A DNA stretch of 64,000 nt, taken from contig NZ_KB235922.1 of the NCBI RefSeq assembly GCF_000332195.1, forward strand, positions 5,863,322 to 5,927,321, given 5' to 3'. Shown piece after piece: positions 36,226-46,207 of this stretch. How positions within the stretch are numbered: the first letter of the stretch is position 1; each line of letters opens with the position of its first letter. The stretch comes from Pleurocapsa sp. PCC 7319. GTDB taxonomy: Bacteria > Cyanobacteriota > Cyanobacteriia > Cyanobacteriales > Xenococcaceae. The translations under genes were made by a program, and so were the position numbers. The notes beneath the pieces are model-generated. The model saw only the letters and a program-made list of their open reading frames with translations. It ran no database searches and had not been told where the DNA came from.

Positions 36226-36277
36226 TTGCGATCAAGATTATCGCCATAGTGCCTTCAACGGTAGTTAGTCTTTCTCC

Positions 36278-36433
36278 GGGTGAACGAAAAAAGGCGTGGG
36301 AATTAAACAATCTTAGTCGCTTTGAGTAAAGAGTAAAGAGTAACGAATAACGGCACAAAGCTATTTGTTACTTGTTACTTGTTACTTAAACAACGCGAAA
36401 ATAAAGTTTTGCCACCGTAAATTTCGCTCACCC
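36278..36433. mobile_element. MITE-like element, GGGTGA family, copy 2
   Basis: 156 bases between GGGTGAACGAAA and TTTCGCTCACCC, with a perfect 10-bp target duplication GTCTTTCTCC (36268-36277 and 36434-36443). The interior has AGTAAAG-type heptamers on the left and TTACTTG heptamers (TTACTTGTTACTTGTTACTT) on the right. It matches copy 1 (8071-8181) at both ends, but the repeats in the middle differ in number. Confidence 0.88.
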
Positions 36434-36486
36434 GTCTTTCTCCTGTGGAAGTATTTGAGAGCAAGACGAGAAGCTTATGCTGATAA

Positions 36487-36616
36487 TAAGTAGATCCACT
36501 TTATTAAACATGGAATGGTTAAGATCGGGGTTGGGTGATAGGGGTTAGGGATTAGGGAGAATCATCTTCAATTTTTTTACTGTTCTATTAGACGTTTTAT
36601 TAGGTGGAGCTACTTA
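36487..36616. mobile_element. MITE-like element, TAAGTAG family, copy 1
   Basis: 130 bases with ends TAAGTAGATCCACTT and AGGTGGAGCTACTTA, inverted with two mismatches. The interior contains GGGTTAGGGATTAGGG-like repeats. A single such end (AAGTAGATCCACTTT) is also at 6834-6848. The TA termini suggest an IS630/Tc1-like target choice. Confidence 0.7.
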
Positions 36617-36687
36617 CTGTTGCTTAATAGTTTAGTGAATATAAAGGTTGTAATATCATTTCAGTTTTTAGATAAGACAGATTATTT

Positions 36688-36715
36688 GTAAGGGCGAACC
36701 GCTGTTCGCCCTTAC
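36688..36715. terminator. Perfect palindrome, possible terminator of the GNAT gene
   Basis: GTAAGGGCGAAC and GTTCGCCCTTAC pair perfectly around a CGCT loop, about 30 bases past the GNAT stop codon (minus strand). There is no U-run, so it may be a dispersed palindrome rather than a terminator. It is the last item in the 36226-36744 gap, which otherwise holds the two MITE-like elements. Confidence 0.45.
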
Positions 36716-36744
36716 GCAATATCACTAAAATTTTCTATTGCGCG

Positions 36745-37251
36745 TTAATATTTAGACGGAGAAGGTGTCAATTTTAGTCCTAGAATTACTAAGCTCCTGG
36801 TGTTATTATCAAGTTCGGCAATATCTGGCAGATAACCCCACTGACTAAAGCCATAACGGGAAAATAGATTGAGACTAGGTTGATTGTGACCAAATACAAA
36901 AGCTAATAGGGTATTTAATTGTAATTGTGGGCTTTGGGCGATCGCTTGTTCTAAAAGTCTACTGCCAATACCTCGACGATGATATGGTGATTGGACATAA
37001 ATACTAATTTCAGCAGTATGCTGATAAGCAGGGCGACCATAAAAGTTCTGAAAACTCAACCATCCTAGAATTTCATTTTCTTCAATAGCAACCCATAAGG
37101 GACGATTACTACAACGATTTCGGTACCAATCTAAGCGACTAGCAACTGTGACTGGCTCAGTATCGGCAGTAGCTTGACGACTGGGAATACTTTGATTGTA
37201 AATATTGACAATTGCTGGTAAGTCTTGGGTTACAGCATTACGAATGTACAT
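36745..37251 (-). CDS. GNAT family N-acetyltransferase (phosphinothricin acetyltransferase-like)
   Basis: 168 residues, one GNAT domain. The acetyl-CoA-binding motif A is SPYHRRGIGSRLLEQAI, preceded by a beta-4 strand HTAEISIYVQ; the N-terminus YIRNAVTQDLPAIVNIYNQS resembles PAT/bar-like enzymes that acetylate amino-acid analogues. The true substrate is unknown. A MITE (37251-37377) starts at the very base of the start codon, so promoter and leader come from the mobile element. Confidence 0.85.
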   Translation of the reverse strand: MYIRNAVTQDLPAIVNIYNQSIPSRQATADTEPVTVASRLDWYRNRCSNRPLWVAIEENEILGWLSFQNFYGRPAYQHTAEISIYVQSPYHRRGIGSRLLEQAIAQSPQLQLNTLLAFVFGHNQPSLNLFSRYGFSQWGYLPDIAELDNNTRSLVILGLKLTPSPSKY

Positions 37252-37377
37252 AAGTAGGTGGGTGTAATTAAATATAAAATGCCTACGGTAAGGGAATAGG
37301 GAATAGGGAATAGGGAATAGGGAATAGGGAAATAGCTTAATAGTCTGGTTTTATAAATTATTCTGCCTACCTACTTA
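37251..37377. mobile_element. MITE-like element, TAAGTAG family, copy 2, with GGGAATA array
   Basis: 127 bases between TAAGTAGGTGGG and CCTACCTACTTA, imperfect inverted repeats. It holds about five GGGAATA heptamers (37288-37330), a classical cyanobacterial short tandem repeat. It abuts the GNAT start codon on one side; the GHL10 gene starts 100 bases beyond the other end. Confidence 0.75.
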
Positions 37378-37476
37378 AAAGCGTATTTCTGATAAAACTA
37401 AATTTAGTTTGACATTCAGAGAAGGTTGAAAAATAAACAGTTATAATCCCTATATCTTTGATATGTTAACGTCTTC

Positions 37477-38793
37477 ATGAAAGAACGCATCGCCAAGTCA
37501 TTTGATATTTATGCCAATAAATTGGTGCAATTTAGTCAAGCTAATGGTCGTCAATTTTGGTTGATTTTTCTGTTTCTTTTGGCGTGTACTCTTGTATGTA
37601 TTACGCCTTTTTCTGGTCTTTCCCAGCAATTACCAGCAGAGAACGAAACTTTAACTTTAACTAGAAGTTGTCCAGCAGATAATGTAAAAGATCTCAGGGA
37701 GCTACGAGGAGTCTGGCTAACCAATGTAGATAGCGACGTTCTGTTTGATCGTAAACGAACCACAGAGGCGATCGCTCTGTTGGCAGAATCCAAATTTAAT
37801 ACTCTCTATCCTACAGTCTGGAATTGGGGTTATACTCTGTATCCTTCTAAAGTTTCTGAGGATGTTACGGGTTTAGCTCTCGATCCCCATGAAGGATTAA
37901 AGAACCGAGATATTTTAGATGAAATTGTCACGGCTGGACATCAACAGGGAATGAGTGTAATTCCCTGGTTTGAGTTTGGCTTTATGGCTCCTGCCGATTC
38001 AGAATTAGCTCAACGTCATCCTCAATGGCTAACTAAACGAGCAGATGATAGCACTATTTGGTGGGAAGGGAATGTACACCAAAGGGTATGGTTAAATCCT
38101 CTTAGACCCGATGTGCAGCAATTCATGACCGATTTAATTGTGGAAATTGTCAGTAACTATGACATCGATGGTATTCAGTTAGATGATCACTTTGGTTATC
38201 CCTCGGAATTTGGCTATGACGAATACACAGTCAAGCTCTATCAACAGGAACATCAAGGTAAATTACCGCCCCAAGATCCGAAAGATCCCGATTGGGTTCG
38301 CTGGCGCGCTGATAAAATTACTGTTTATGTCGAAAATTTATTTCAGGAGATTAAGAGCCATAACCCTCAAGCAATTGTTTCCGTATCACCCAACCCACAG
38401 GATTTTTCACTTAATTCGTTTTTGCTGGATTGGTATCAGTGGGAGAGGAAAGGTTTAATTGAGGAATTAATTGTCCAGGTTTATCGCGATCGCCAGGATA
38501 GCTTTATTAAGGAACTAGAACAACCGGCGATTTTAGCAGCTAAAGAACATATTCCGGTCGGGATTGGAGTTTTATCGGGCTTAAAAGGTCGCCCAATTCT
38601 CTGGCATAAAATTTATCAGCAAGTAAAAATAGCCCGCGAGCGTAACTTTGCGGGAATATCCTTTTTCTTTTACGAGAGTCTCTGGAATCTAGCAACCGAA
38701 TCTCCTCAGAGAAGACAAGCTGCCTTGAAAAATTTATTTCACCATCAAGCTCAACGACCTAATCTGTCGGACTGCGAATTCTCATCCCAGTGA
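37477..38793 (+). CDS. Glycosyl hydrolase-like 10 (GHL10/DUF187) family protein
   Basis: 438 residues. A membrane anchor or signal (FWLIFLFLLACTLVCITPF, about 27-45) precedes a (beta/alpha)8 barrel. Family strings are ELRGVWLTNVDSDVLFD, FNTLYPTVWNWGYTLYPS, VIPWFEFGFMAP, HPQWLTK and the acidic site YDIDGIQLDDHFGYP. GHL10 proteins act on envelope polysaccharides and are related to YngK. It is probably periplasmic. It is followed by the CNB-methyltransferase gene after 72 bases. Confidence 0.9.
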   Translation: MKERIAKSFDIYANKLVQFSQANGRQFWLIFLFLLACTLVCITPFSGLSQQLPAENETLTLTRSCPADNVKDLRELRGVWLTNVDSDVLFDRKRTTEAIALLAESKFNTLYPTVWNWGYTLYPSKVSEDVTGLALDPHEGLKNRDILDEIVTAGHQQGMSVIPWFEFGFMAPADSELAQRHPQWLTKRADDSTIWWEGNVHQRVWLNPLRPDVQQFMTDLIVEIVSNYDIDGIQLDDHFGYPSEFGYDEYTVKLYQQEHQGKLPPQDPKDPDWVRWRADKITVYVENLFQEIKSHNPQAIVSVSPNPQDFSLNSFLLDWYQWERKGLIEELIVQVYRDRQDSFIKELEQPAILAAKEHIPVGIGVLSGLKGRPILWHKIYQQVKIARERNFAGISFFFYESLWNLATESPQRRQAALKNLFHHQAQRPNLSDCEFSSQ

Positions 38794-38865
38794 ATAATCA
38801 ATGATAACCAGTAGTCACAATTTGGGAATTATTACATGAGGTGCAGCATGGAGAACCTGAACTAA

Positions 38866-40329
38866 ATGGACAGTAAACTAAAATTTCTCACTTCTGATGA
38901 CTACAATATTTTGCTAGAAAAAGCTCAGGTTGCGACCTACAAACAACACGAAGTCATTCTTAAGGAAGGGCGTTTATCCCAATCAATTTATCTAGTCAGA
39001 AAAGGACTAGTTAGGGTTGAAAGGGCAGCTTCGGGTAGAGGAGTAGCAATCTCCTTTCTAGAGCCAGGAGAAGTTTTTGGTGAAATGTCTTTTTTGGAAG
39101 GCGTTCCTACTAGTGCAGCGGCAATTGCCCAGGAAGATGTGGAAATTTGTATTCTAGACAAGCAAAATATTTATTCGTTGCTAACCTCTGTACCAGGTTT
39201 ATCGGATCGATTTTATCAATCTCTGGCTCATAATTTATCTAGTCGTTTACGGGAAACTTCTTCTTTAGTTGCTCATTTAATGCGCCGGGTGAGTGTTTCG
39301 CCTGAATTCGAAACCCAGCGCACTGGACATGTGGGACAAAATACTATTCCCCCAGAACTGATAGGAGAAACAGAGCTGTTTAAAAAGAACCTTTGCAGTG
39401 TTGAGGAAGATATTCGCGGTAAACAACTAAGTGAAACAGCAGCTCAGGAAAAAATCAATAAAATCTGCAATATGCTAATTAGCTCTTTTCGAGAGCAAAT
39501 AATTCAAGAACCAAAAATTCAAAAGGCGATCGGAACCTACATCTTCCGAGAGACTTTTCCTTTTTTTATGCTCAGTAGCTTTTTTGACCGAGCCTTTCGT
39601 AAACCGGGAGGCTATGTCAGTGATTGTTATATTACTGAGTTACTATCCCAGAATGAGCCGGAAGGAGATGGATATCTGGGGATTTATTTAGATCGTTGGA
39701 TTCGTTCTTTACCTACCTGTATTGCTCTCAAAAATCGTGGCGGCATCATCACCGCTACTATTAAGGAACTAGGAGAAAATTGGGTTGTTGATACTCCGAT
39801 GCCTGTAACTAGTGTAGCTAGTGGTTCAGCCTCAGAAATTTTAGACTTGTATTTTCTGAGTTCGCCTCCCAACGTTCATGTTACTTGTATTGATTTTAAT
39901 CATCAGGATTTATCTGACGCTGCTAATATGGCCCATAAATGGGGTTTTCAGGATAATTTGACTTTTATTCAGGATAATCTTTTTCTATTAGCTGAGGGTT
40001 ATAGTCATATTGATATTCCTCCCCAACAAATGGTTTATAGCGTTAGTGTGGCAAATTATCTGCGCGATCGCGAGTTAATTCGCCTTCTGGACTGGATCTA
40101 TGACCGTCTTTTACCTAACGGGACAATTATTTTAGGCAACTTTTACGCGGCCAATCCCGATCGCGTATTACTAGAGCATATTTTAGAGTGGCACTTGATT
40201 TATCGTACAACCGAAGAACTAAGAAAATTATTTTCTCATTCCAAATTCCGTTCTTTTCCCATAGAAATACAGTCAGATGAATATGGCGCTGAGTTATTTG
40301 CTGTCTGTACTAAAATTTGGCAAGATTAA
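38866..40329 (+). CDS. Cyclic-nucleotide-binding domain fused to a methyltransferase-like domain
   Basis: 487 residues. Residues 10-130 are a CRP-type cNMP-binding domain (LKEGRLSQSIYLVRKGLVRV, PGEVFGEMSFLEGVPTSAAA), without the DNA-binding HTH expected of CRP. The C-terminal half (about 300-480) looks like a class I SAM methyltransferase: the glycine-rich loop is PVTSVASGSASEIL, the acidic strand-2 end VTCIDFNHQDLSDA, and a later LLPNGTIILGNFY. This suggests methylation controlled by cAMP or cGMP. The middle is helical. The target is unknown. Confidence 0.8.
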   Translation: MDSKLKFLTSDDYNILLEKAQVATYKQHEVILKEGRLSQSIYLVRKGLVRVERAASGRGVAISFLEPGEVFGEMSFLEGVPTSAAAIAQEDVEICILDKQNIYSLLTSVPGLSDRFYQSLAHNLSSRLRETSSLVAHLMRRVSVSPEFETQRTGHVGQNTIPPELIGETELFKKNLCSVEEDIRGKQLSETAAQEKINKICNMLISSFREQIIQEPKIQKAIGTYIFRETFPFFMLSSFFDRAFRKPGGYVSDCYITELLSQNEPEGDGYLGIYLDRWIRSLPTCIALKNRGGIITATIKELGENWVVDTPMPVTSVASGSASEILDLYFLSSPPNVHVTCIDFNHQDLSDAANMAHKWGFQDNLTFIQDNLFLLAEGYSHIDIPPQQMVYSVSVANYLRDRELIRLLDWIYDRLLPNGTIILGNFYAANPDRVLLEHILEWHLIYRTTEELRKLFSHSKFRSFPIEIQSDEYGAELFAVCTKIWQD

Positions 40330-40372
40330 CTAGCTCAGAAATGACTGCACGCAACTAACTTAAAAATAAGTT

Positions 40373-42058
40373 TTAATAATTAGCAGAAGTTTCAATACTA
40401 CGCCATTCTAGCTGTAGATATTGTACGAGCATAGACATTAACTCCGCTTGATCGATGGGCTTTTGTAAAAACGCATCACATCCAGACTCCTTACTTTTAG
40501 CTGCAACCACATCAAAACCACTGGCAGAAATAGCAATAATAGGTAATTCGACAAATTCAGGCATTTTCCGCAGATCTTTTACCATACTAAAGCCGGTTTT
40601 TCCTCCCATAAATAAATCAGTCAGAATTATATCGGGATGATTTTGAGAAGCCACTTCAATACCTTCGTTACCATTTTCCGCAAGTAATACTTTAAATCCC
40701 ATCGGTTCCAAAATATCAACTAAAAGTAAACGATTTTCCTCGGTATCATCTACCACTAGAATTTTGGGTTTTTGACTGAGCTGATTAATGATTTCAGTAA
40801 TATCGTTATGTTTGAATTCTCTCAAAACATCTGTCACCAAGAAAGTGCTATCAAACCAAAATATTGAACCTTTATTAGATTGAGAACCAATTTCTAATTC
40901 TCCACCCATCAAGCTAACTATCTCTTGGCTAATAGTTAAATTGACATCGACAAATTCCTGTTCCTGCTGAGGTCGTTTTTTCGTAGCTCCTCGATTGACA
41001 ATTTCAAAACGAATTATTTTCTGGGGCAAAAGATCGGATGACTGAGGTTCAATAGTTTTAATGATGCTGACTATTAAGGTGACTGTGCCTTCCGTAATTG
41101 AGGTGGTTCCCGTAGTAATTAGATTGACTAATACTTGCTGTAATCGCTCAGCATCGGCTTTGATGTTAGAAGGTAATTGTCCATTTATCTCGTAGCTAAA
41201 AGTAATACCATCATAATTTTTAACTATATTTTGTGCTGTTGCTTTTATTTTTTGTAAAAACCCAGAAAAATGTAAGTTGTGCGGTTTTAGTTTCAGAGTT
41301 TTTGTTTCTAGTTGGGATAAGTGCAAATAATTGTCCAACAAAGATAATAAATTAGTTCCTGTTTCCTCAACAATTTTCAAGCCATCAACTTGATTTGATT
41401 TAGCGTCTTGCCAACTCAATTCATTGATTTGAGTTATATTGCTTTGTAGGTTTTGGGCTTGCTCTAAAATTTGATTTAAAGGAGTGCGTAACTGTTGACT
41501 AATATTTCCTAAGATGTTCTCTTTAGTTTTGTTAGTATCTTCAACTTTTTGTAAGGCTTTCTGAGACTTGCTAAGTTCGCCAGCTATTTCCTCAAGTCTC
41601 ATTTCTAACTGTTCATTAATTCCTTGTTTATCCTGTACAGATGCTTGAAAACGCTGAATGAGTTGATTTAAAGATTTAGCCAATGAGCTTATTTCTTTTA
41701 CTCCTTCAACATCTATTTCTGGTTCTGAATTTTCTAAGGCGATCGCTTGACTCGCTTGTTCTAATTGGGAAATTGATTGACTAATACGACCAGAAATATA
41801 AATACTTGAACCTACTCCTACTCCCAAAATGCTGAGATACATTAACATCATTAATTGAGGGCTAACACCAGTAGATTTAGCCTGATTATTTTCAGCTTGC
41901 TGAGACATTTCGATAGAAGAATTATTAGATTGGCTATTACTTATAGATAAATAGCCAAAACTGACAGCAATTACTAATAATTGAACTACGAATGGCAAGA
42001 TAAGTACAGTACGTAAAGGCAATTTGAAAATATTATTTAGAGGCGAGTTGCTATTCAT
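40373..42058 (-). CDS. Histidine-kinase-like membrane protein with receiver domain; kinase core degenerate
   Basis: 561 residues. Two membrane segments (about 15-38 and 68-90), a HAMP-like region with RISQSISQLEQASQAIA, a coiled coil, a DHp domain, an ATPase-like domain and a C-terminal receiver. In the H-box the phospho-accepting histidine is glutamine (NISQQLRTPLNQ, Q188), and the G1 box is not recognisable (FEIVNRGATKKR). The receiver seems sound: ILVVDDTEENR, D481 in ILTDLFM and K533 in FLQKPID. It should therefore be a pseudokinase that responds to another kinase. It is divergent from the Ser/Thr kinase gene; the 310-base space between them must hold both promoters. Confidence 0.87.
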   Translation of the reverse strand: MNSNSPLNNIFKLPLRTVLILPFVVQLLVIAVSFGYLSISNSQSNNSSIEMSQQAENNQAKSTGVSPQLMMLMYLSILGVGVGSSIYISGRISQSISQLEQASQAIALENSEPEIDVEGVKEISSLAKSLNQLIQRFQASVQDKQGINEQLEMRLEEIAGELSKSQKALQKVEDTNKTKENILGNISQQLRTPLNQILEQAQNLQSNITQINELSWQDAKSNQVDGLKIVEETGTNLLSLLDNYLHLSQLETKTLKLKPHNLHFSGFLQKIKATAQNIVKNYDGITFSYEINGQLPSNIKADAERLQQVLVNLITTGTTSITEGTVTLIVSIIKTIEPQSSDLLPQKIIRFEIVNRGATKKRPQQEQEFVDVNLTISQEIVSLMGGELEIGSQSNKGSIFWFDSTFLVTDVLREFKHNDITEIINQLSQKPKILVVDDTEENRLLLVDILEPMGFKVLLAENGNEGIEVASQNHPDIILTDLFMGGKTGFSMVKDLRKMPEFVELPIIAISASGFDVVAAKSKESGCDAFLQKPIDQAELMSMLVQYLQLEWRSIETSANY

Positions 42059-42368
42059 AGAATTCTGTAATAATCAAATTGATAATGAGTGCTAAACCAA
42101 TATATAAACCCAGGCCAAAACAGAAGAAGAAGTTTTAGCTAATCAACGATACTGGTGAATAGATCTTAAAAACATCTATGTTAGTTAGAGTTCCCTAAAC
42201 AAATAAAAATCTATAAGTCAAAGTAAAAGAATATTTTGAGCTTCAGAAAAAATACGTATCTTGAATTATTTGATTGAAAATAAATCGTATAAATACTGAA
42301 TCATAGTTAGGCTTGAATATTATCTCGCCGTTTATAATTAAAGCCTAATTATTCGATTAATTAATAGC

Positions 42369-44216
42369 ATGATTAGTCAGTGTCTTAACCCAAATTGTCT
42401 TCATGTAAATCTGGAAAACACAGAGTTATGTGAAAAATGCAATTCTCAGTTAGTTCTTGTAGATCGCTATCGTGCTATTAGTCTTCTTGGTCAAGGTGGT
42501 TTTGGCAGAACATTTTTAGCAATTGATGAACTAAAACCATCTAAACCCCGTTGTGTAGTTAAACAGTTTTTACCTGAAGTTAAAGGCAAAAAAGCCCTCA
42601 AAAAAGCTGCTGAATTATTTGAACGGGAAGCAATGCGTTTAGAAGAATTAGGTAAACACAAACAAATTCCTGAACTACTAGCATTTTTTAATCAAGAAGA
42701 TCGCCAATATTTAATTCAAGAATTTATTGATGGGAATGATCTAGCCAAAGAACTGGCAATTAGTGGAGTCTTTAATCAACAGCAAATAAAAGAATTATTA
42801 GAGGATTTATTAGGAGTTCTTAAATTTGTTCATGAGAACAACGTTATCCACCGAGATATTAAGCCCGAAAACATTATCAGGCGAAAAAAAGATGGAAAAC
42901 TAGTCTTGGTGGATTTTGGTGCTGCCAAAGAAGCAGTTGGTGCTGACACATCAGTAGTTGGCACCATAATTGGTTCAGTCGCTTATATTGCTCCAGAACA
43001 GGCTGTCGGAAAAGCCAAATTTGCCAGCGATCTTTATAGCCTTGGTGCAACCTGTCTTCATTTATTGACCAATGTTGAACCAACAGAACTGTTTGATACT
43101 AATGAAGGTGAATGGATGTGGCGTAATTATCTTCAAAATAATGAAATTGATTATGAATTAAGTCATGTTCTGGATAAATTGGTCGAAGGAGCAACTAAAC
43201 GTCGTTTTCAATCTGTAGAAGAGGTCTTACAAAGTCTATCAGCAGAAAATACTTCAGCTTTACAGACTTCCAGTCCCAAAACCGTAAAAAGCAATTACAA
43301 ACATCAAAAATCTCACCCGAAAAAGCGACAGAAAATTAACCAAAATGGTCACAAATTAAAATTAAAAGTAGTTGAATATGACTTTGTGACTATTTCTGAC
43401 GATCCCTGCCTGATTGTAGGTAAAAAATTTAGCTTACCAACTCGTCGCCATTCAGGGAAAGCGAAGTACATAACTCTTGATTTGGGCAATGATGTAACTT
43501 TAGATTTAATTGGTATCCCTGGAGGTAAGTTTTTGATGGGTTCTCCAGAAAGTGAATCAGAACGAGAACCAGAAGAAGCTCCTCAACATCTTGTATCTAT
43601 TCGCCCTTTTCTACTCAGTAAATACCCCATAACTCAAGCTCAATGGCAGGCAATTATGGGCGAAAATCCAGCTCGTTTCGTAAATAAAGATTTGCCGATC
43701 GCCCAGAGCAAAAAACCTGTAGAGAGAGTTTCTTGGTTTGACTGTTGCTTGTTTTGTGACCAACTCTCGGCTCTAATAGGTAGAGAATTTAGATTGCCAA
43801 CAGAAGCAGAGTGGGAATATGCCTGTCGGGGAAAAACCCAAACACCCTTTCACTTTGGCTCAACAATTAGCACCGAACTAGCTAACTATAACGGTGAAGA
43901 TGCTTATGGCTCAGGTTTTGTGGGAGAAAATCGCCATCAAACTACTGATGTTGATAGTTTTTCTGCTAATAAATTTGGTTTATATGACCTTCATGGCAAT
44001 GTGGCAGAATGGTGTGCTGATACTTGGCACGATAACTATCAAAACGCTCCTAGCGATGGCAGTGCTTGGACAAGCAATAACCCCAAAGATGATCGTGTGT
44101 TAAGAGGAGGTTCCTGGTTACATTTTCCTGGAAGTTGCCGTTCTGCTCAACGCTTTCAATCTTCTCCTAAAAATAAATCGGATGCTTTTGGCTTCCGTAT
44201 TGCTTCCAGCGTCTAA
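42369..44216 (+). CDS. Ser/Thr protein kinase fused to a formylglycine-generating-enzyme-like domain, with zinc ribbon
   Basis: 615 residues. Residues 1-26 carry two CxxxxC/CxxC pairs (QCLNPNCLHV, ELCEKCNSQL), a small zinc ribbon. Residues 32-300 are a eukaryotic-type kinase: GQGGFGRTFLA, VVKQFL lysine, NVIHRDIKPENII and LVLVDFGAAKEAVG. After a basic linker comes an FGE-sulfatase domain (about 375-615): IPGGKFLMGSPESE, RLPTEAEWEYACRGK, GLYDLHGNVAEWCAD, RVLRGGSW and AFGFRI. Cyanobacteria often couple such kinases to C-type-lectin/FGE folds; the latter is probably a ligand-binding module. Confidence 0.92.
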   Translation: MISQCLNPNCLHVNLENTELCEKCNSQLVLVDRYRAISLLGQGGFGRTFLAIDELKPSKPRCVVKQFLPEVKGKKALKKAAELFEREAMRLEELGKHKQIPELLAFFNQEDRQYLIQEFIDGNDLAKELAISGVFNQQQIKELLEDLLGVLKFVHENNVIHRDIKPENIIRRKKDGKLVLVDFGAAKEAVGADTSVVGTIIGSVAYIAPEQAVGKAKFASDLYSLGATCLHLLTNVEPTELFDTNEGEWMWRNYLQNNEIDYELSHVLDKLVEGATKRRFQSVEEVLQSLSAENTSALQTSSPKTVKSNYKHQKSHPKKRQKINQNGHKLKLKVVEYDFVTISDDPCLIVGKKFSLPTRRHSGKAKYITLDLGNDVTLDLIGIPGGKFLMGSPESESEREPEEAPQHLVSIRPFLLSKYPITQAQWQAIMGENPARFVNKDLPIAQSKKPVERVSWFDCCLFCDQLSALIGREFRLPTEAEWEYACRGKTQTPFHFGSTISTELANYNGEDAYGSGFVGENRHQTTDVDSFSANKFGLYDLHGNVAEWCADTWHDNYQNAPSDGSAWTSNNPKDDRVLRGGSWLHFPGSCRSAQRFQSSPKNKSDAFGFRIASSV

Positions 44217-44255
44217 AGTAGTTCCAATATCTACCAGATATATTTAAGTAATAAT

Positions 44256-45581
44256 TTAAGTAATAAATTTCGTTATCAACGAAAAACAGACAAAGCTGTT
44301 AGCTACCAACATCAAAGCAACGATTATGGCTGATTTGGCTTCTGTAATGTTTAACAATTGACTATATCCAGTGTATAAAGTTAGCACTGTATAAGAAAAA
44401 CCCCAAAGTATTATAGGAATAATCAAAGAGAAAGCGGTAAAGGAGATAAATCCGACTAAGATCGAAGTAAGAGCAAGGGGAACAATCGCAGTTCCTGCAA
44501 TAAAAACATCGATAGAGAAATGACCTCGACGGTGTAATAAGTAGCGCATCATGCTTCCTGATACTACAAAACTGACAAACGGAATCATACCAATCAAAAA
44601 TATCTGCCACACACCTAGTTCTATGGGGATGCCAGTCATAAAATAAGTACATACAAAACATAGAGCAGAAAATAAACCATATGTAGTTCCTACTTGATTC
44701 GCTTGCCGACTAGTCAACCTTGAAAAAGCAGGTAACAAACCTCCTCCAGGATTAAAGAAAGAGAGACTCATAGTTACCAAAGAATTTTGAATTAGACTAT
44801 CCATCCATCCGAAAATATTTTTATTTTTGGTTATTTCATTAATAACTTTTAGGCTACGACGGTAGGCTTCATAATTTTTACGAGTACGGAATAATTCTGC
44901 TGCTTGATTTAAATCTTGGATGGCAGAGTCAGCAACTTGCAGATCTTTATAAGCTATGCCTCGATAATAATATGCTTGAGGATAATGATTGTCTTGTGCG
45001 ATCGCCAGACTATAAGACTCAATCGCTGGTTCAGTATAACCTAAACTATAGCGGGCTCTTCCCTGATAGTAATGAGCCTTGGCAACTTTAGAATCTATGC
45101 TAAATATTTGGTAGCAATCGTCTAAAACTCCCTGATTGTTTCCAAGCTTATAGCGCATTTCACATCTTTTAAGATAAGCATCGATAAATTTGGGGTCAAG
45201 TCGGATTGCTTGGGTATAGTCCTCAATAGCTCTTTGATAATCTTTTGTTTGAGTCCGCAGAGTTCCTCGATTATAAAACTCTTGAGCCGTTTGCGGATGG
45301 GTCATTTTTCGCCTTGGTTGAGAAGGAGTTGTCCGTTTTTTGGCTGTTTTTTCTCTGCCGTTAACAGGAATACGACGATCATAACGACGGCGCTTGGTCG
45401 TGTCTGATAAAATATCGTATGCTTGAGAGATTTGTTTGAATTTTTCTGCCGAAACAGGATCGTTTGGATTTAAGTCAGGATGATATTGACGAGCCAGACG
45501 ACGAAAAGCTAATTTGATTTCTTTGATAGTCGCTTTCTGGGATACCCCTAAAGTTGAATAATAATTCTCCGCCCTTGCCAT
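44256..45581 (-). CDS. J-domain, TPR and membrane-domain protein
   Basis: 441 residues. J-domain at residues 5-70 ([32 protein letters not shown] with HPD), a basic linker, three to four TPR units (about 98-250, e.g. [40 protein letters not shown]), then about four hydrophobic helices (300-440) resembling a Yip1-type membrane part. It may recruit Hsp70 to a membrane. Convergent with the kinase gene. A 626-base gap precedes it (45582-46207), with no gene; only GTTAGCTTTCAGCTATTAGC-like repeats near 45.61 kb and long divergent leaders. Confidence 0.85.
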   Translation of the reverse strand: MARAENYYSTLGVSQKATIKEIKLAFRRLARQYHPDLNPNDPVSAEKFKQISQAYDILSDTTKRRRYDRRIPVNGREKTAKKRTTPSQPRRKMTHPQTAQEFYNRGTLRTQTKDYQRAIEDYTQAIRLDPKFIDAYLKRCEMRYKLGNNQGVLDDCYQIFSIDSKVAKAHYYQGRARYSLGYTEPAIESYSLAIAQDNHYPQAYYYRGIAYKDLQVADSAIQDLNQAAELFRTRKNYEAYRRSLKVINEITKNKNIFGWMDSLIQNSLVTMSLSFFNPGGGLLPAFSRLTSRQANQVGTTYGLFSALCFVCTYFMTGIPIELGVWQIFLIGMIPFVSFVVSGSMMRYLLHRRGHFSIDVFIAGTAIVPLALTSILVGFISFTAFSLIIPIILWGFSYTVLTLYTGYSQLLNITEAKSAIIVALMLVANSFVCFSLITKFIT

Positions 45582-46207
45582 TGATTTTCAGTTTTTTTTT
45601 TATCTTTAACAGCTGTTAGCTTTCAGCTATTAGCTTCGCTCTTTTACCATCATAGATTTTGGTTTATTGTACTATGCTTGGTGACAGCATTAAAACAAAC
45701 CTAATCTTTTTACTTATGAGTTTTTAAGTTATTGATCTTAAAATTTAAGAAAGTGAATTTTCTTTTCATCATCATAGTTTACGACATTGATTCTAGAAAA
45801 GCGTCAAATGACGTTATTAACAATCAATAGTTCTACACCAACTAGATTAGATTTGTCTGCTCATGGCTATTAGTTGGAATAATCTAGTATCTCTCAACTT
45901 GTGACAATTAAAATATCAACACTCACTGAGCTGGAATTTCAGACCGAAAATGTTAAATTACCTGTATATTGCCAGCATATTCTGGGTGAAAATACATATT
46001 AAACTCAAAAAATAGATGTATACTGCCTAGCATTCGACCTCAACGAAGCTTTTAGCCCTATGGCACGAAAGAATAGCTGAGGCATACTGTTGCAACTTTG
46101 TACGCTTGAAGCCATTGCTTGCTCCTGACTACTAACTATTAGTACTTCTGAATCCTGATGGGATTTATTTATATCGGCTAGACATCTTATTATTTCGTAC
46201 TGTTTAT
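45582..46207. other. Long divergent intergenic region
   Basis: 626 bases between divergent genes. Apart from a short inverted GTTAGCTTTCAGCTATTAGC-type repeat at about 45610, I see no frame with coding character, RNA gene or hairpin with a U-run. It probably contains promoters for both neighbours. Confidence 0.5.

Noticed and set aside
37288-37330. GGGAATA array as possible CRISPR or origin iterons
   Set aside because: Period of seven without spacers and located in a MITE-like element; a typical cyanobacterial short tandem repeat.
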